Below are positions 6,901-7,266 of a DNA stretch of 7,266 bases, in pieces. The number at the start of each line of letters is the position of its first letter. Position 1 is the stretch's first letter. The notes below the pieces were generated by a model, which was not told where the DNA came from, made no database searches, and saw only the letters and a list, made by a program, of their open reading frames with translations. Source of the DNA: Candidatus Thioglobus sp. (lineage in GTDB: Bacteria > Pseudomonadota > Gammaproteobacteria > PS1 > Thioglobaceae); assembly GCA_003978185.1 (NCBI GenBank), contig QOAH01000130.1:1-7266 (forward strand), written 5' to 3'. A program made the position numbers and the translations under genes.

Positions 6901-6947
6901 TTGATACACTGATATAGTTCAACAACATGGCTAAGCTTTAGTATCAA
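6901..6947. repeat. Inverted repeat TTGATAC-N33-GTATCAA between ccoG and dapD
   Basis: TTGATAC at 6901-6907 and its exact complement GTATCAA at 6941-6947 are centred 40 bases apart and bracket the FNR-like box. The right arm overlaps the predicted dapD -35. Each arm includes a TTGAT/ATCAA half-site of the FNR/CRP family, so paired protein binding is possible; a long-loop hairpin seems less likely. Confidence 0.4.
6909..6922 (-). promoter_or_regulatory. FNR/ANR-like box upstream of ccoG
   Basis: The minus strand reads TTGAA-CTAT-ATCAG, matching 8 of the 10 specified bases of the FNR consensus TTGAT-N4-ATCAA and keeping the TTGA...TCA core. Its centre (6915.5) is about 42 bases upstream of the start site predicted from the extended -10, the position where FNR activates class II promoters. 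cbb3 oxidase genes and their maturation genes are classic FNR/ANR targets, which supports the reading. Not confirmed: the box is imperfect. Confidence 0.5.
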
Positions 6948-6966
6948 AACACGCCTCTGATATAAT
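6938..6966 (+). promoter_or_regulatory. Predicted sigma-70 promoter for dapD
   Basis: TGA (6958-6960) followed by a perfect TATAAT (6961-6966) is an extended -10. A weak -35, TTAGTA (6938-6943, 3 of 6), stands 17 bases upstream. Transcription would begin near 6973, with a leader of about 21 bases. This is the clearest promoter in the window. Confidence 0.7.
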
Positions 6967-6993
6967 GATCTGTTTTTATTTAATGGATTGACC

Positions 6994-7266
6994 ATGAAAG
7001 ATATTATTGAAGCAGCTTTTGAAGATAGAGCTAACTTGAACCCACAAACAGCCAGTTCAGAGATCAAAGAAGCAGTTGCTGAAGCAATCCATTTATTAGA
7101 TTCTGGCCAGGCTCGTGTTGCTGAACAACAAGGTATCGGTGATTGGACTGTAAACGAATGGCTTAAAAAAGCTGTGCTACTTTCATTCAGACTGGAAGAC
7201 AATGTGCCAATGGCTGGTGGGTTTACTCAATACTACGACAAAGTTCCTTCAAAATTTGCAGACTTT
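6994..7266 (+). CDS. dapD: Tetrahydrodipicolinate N-succinyltransferase, 5' part (runs off right edge)
   Basis: First 91 codons of DapD (E. coli 274 residues), which transfers succinyl from succinyl-CoA to 2,3,4,5-tetrahydropyridine-2,6-dicarboxylate in the succinylase route to diaminopimelate and lysine. I translated from ATG at 6994: [15 protein letters not shown], then [14 protein letters not shown] (31-44), [15 protein letters not shown] (51-65) and [12 protein letters not shown] (80-91). These match the family N-terminal domain, including the strongly conserved [11 protein letters not shown] stretch. The left-handed beta-helix catalytic domain lies beyond the window. A weak GGA at 6985-6987, 6 bases before ATG, is the only ribosome site. 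The gene is divergent from ccoG with its own strong extended -10. The assignment rests on the N-terminal part only but is clear. Confidence 0.93.
   Translation, partial: MKDIIEAAFEDRANLNPQTASSEIKEAVAEAIHLLDSGQARVAEQQGIGDWTVNEWLKKAVLLSFRLEDNVPMAGGFTQYYDKVPSKFADF

Noticed and set aside
6873..7202. 109-codon minus-strand frame antisense to dapD
   Set aside because: It covers the well-conserved dapD N-terminus and runs through the dapD promoter; the protein is unlike any family I know.
1..7266. CRISPR arrays, tRNA/rRNA genes, insertion sequences, toxin-antitoxin or defence genes
   Set aside because: I looked for spaced repeats, tRNA-like arms, transposase motifs and terminal repeats; nothing fits, and all six coding regions have ordinary cellular roles.

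Overview
The window is an ordinary A+T-rich bacterial chromosome segment, with all coding space accounted for by six genes. They are the 5' part of argS, complete polA, znuC, a FixH-family gene and ccoG, and the 5' part of dapD. The proteins look proteobacterial. ZnuC has the His-rich tail and C-terminal region of gammaproteobacterial ZnuC, PolA is the full three-domain proofreading type, and CcoG/FixH point to a cbb3-type high-affinity terminal oxidase. My inference is a low-GC, micro-oxic-adapted gammaproteobacterium, possibly resembling the SUP05/Thioglobus sulfur oxidisers. No search could be run and the lineage is tentative.

Layout from left to right. argS (minus, running off the left edge) lies 5 bases downstream of polA (minus), so the two are probably cotranscribed as polA-argS. 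A 130-base divergent region separates polA from znuC (plus) and holds a plausible promoter for each, plus a small inverted repeat. znuC converges on the FixH gene with only 12 bases between stop codons. ccoG and the FixH gene (both minus) overlap by ATGA and form a two-gene unit. A 146-base divergent region then separates ccoG from dapD (plus, running off the right edge). That region is the most structured non-coding DNA here. It has an FNR/ANR-like box placed about 42 bases upstream of the predicted ccoG start site, an extended -10 for each gene, an exact 17-base direct repeat and a 7-base inverted repeat.

How the genes work together: polA and argS are housekeeping genes, dapD is lysine/diaminopimelate biosynthesis, and ccoG plus the FixH gene are cbb3 oxidase maturation factors, apparently oxygen-regulated. 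znuC is the ATPase of a zinc importer whose permease and binding protein are not beside it. I see no mobile element, CRISPR array, RNA gene, toxin-antitoxin or defence locus, and no convincing undescribed system. The points worth a second look are regulatory (the ccoG-dapD intergenic region) and organisational (the isolated znuC and the isolated ccoG-FixH pair).
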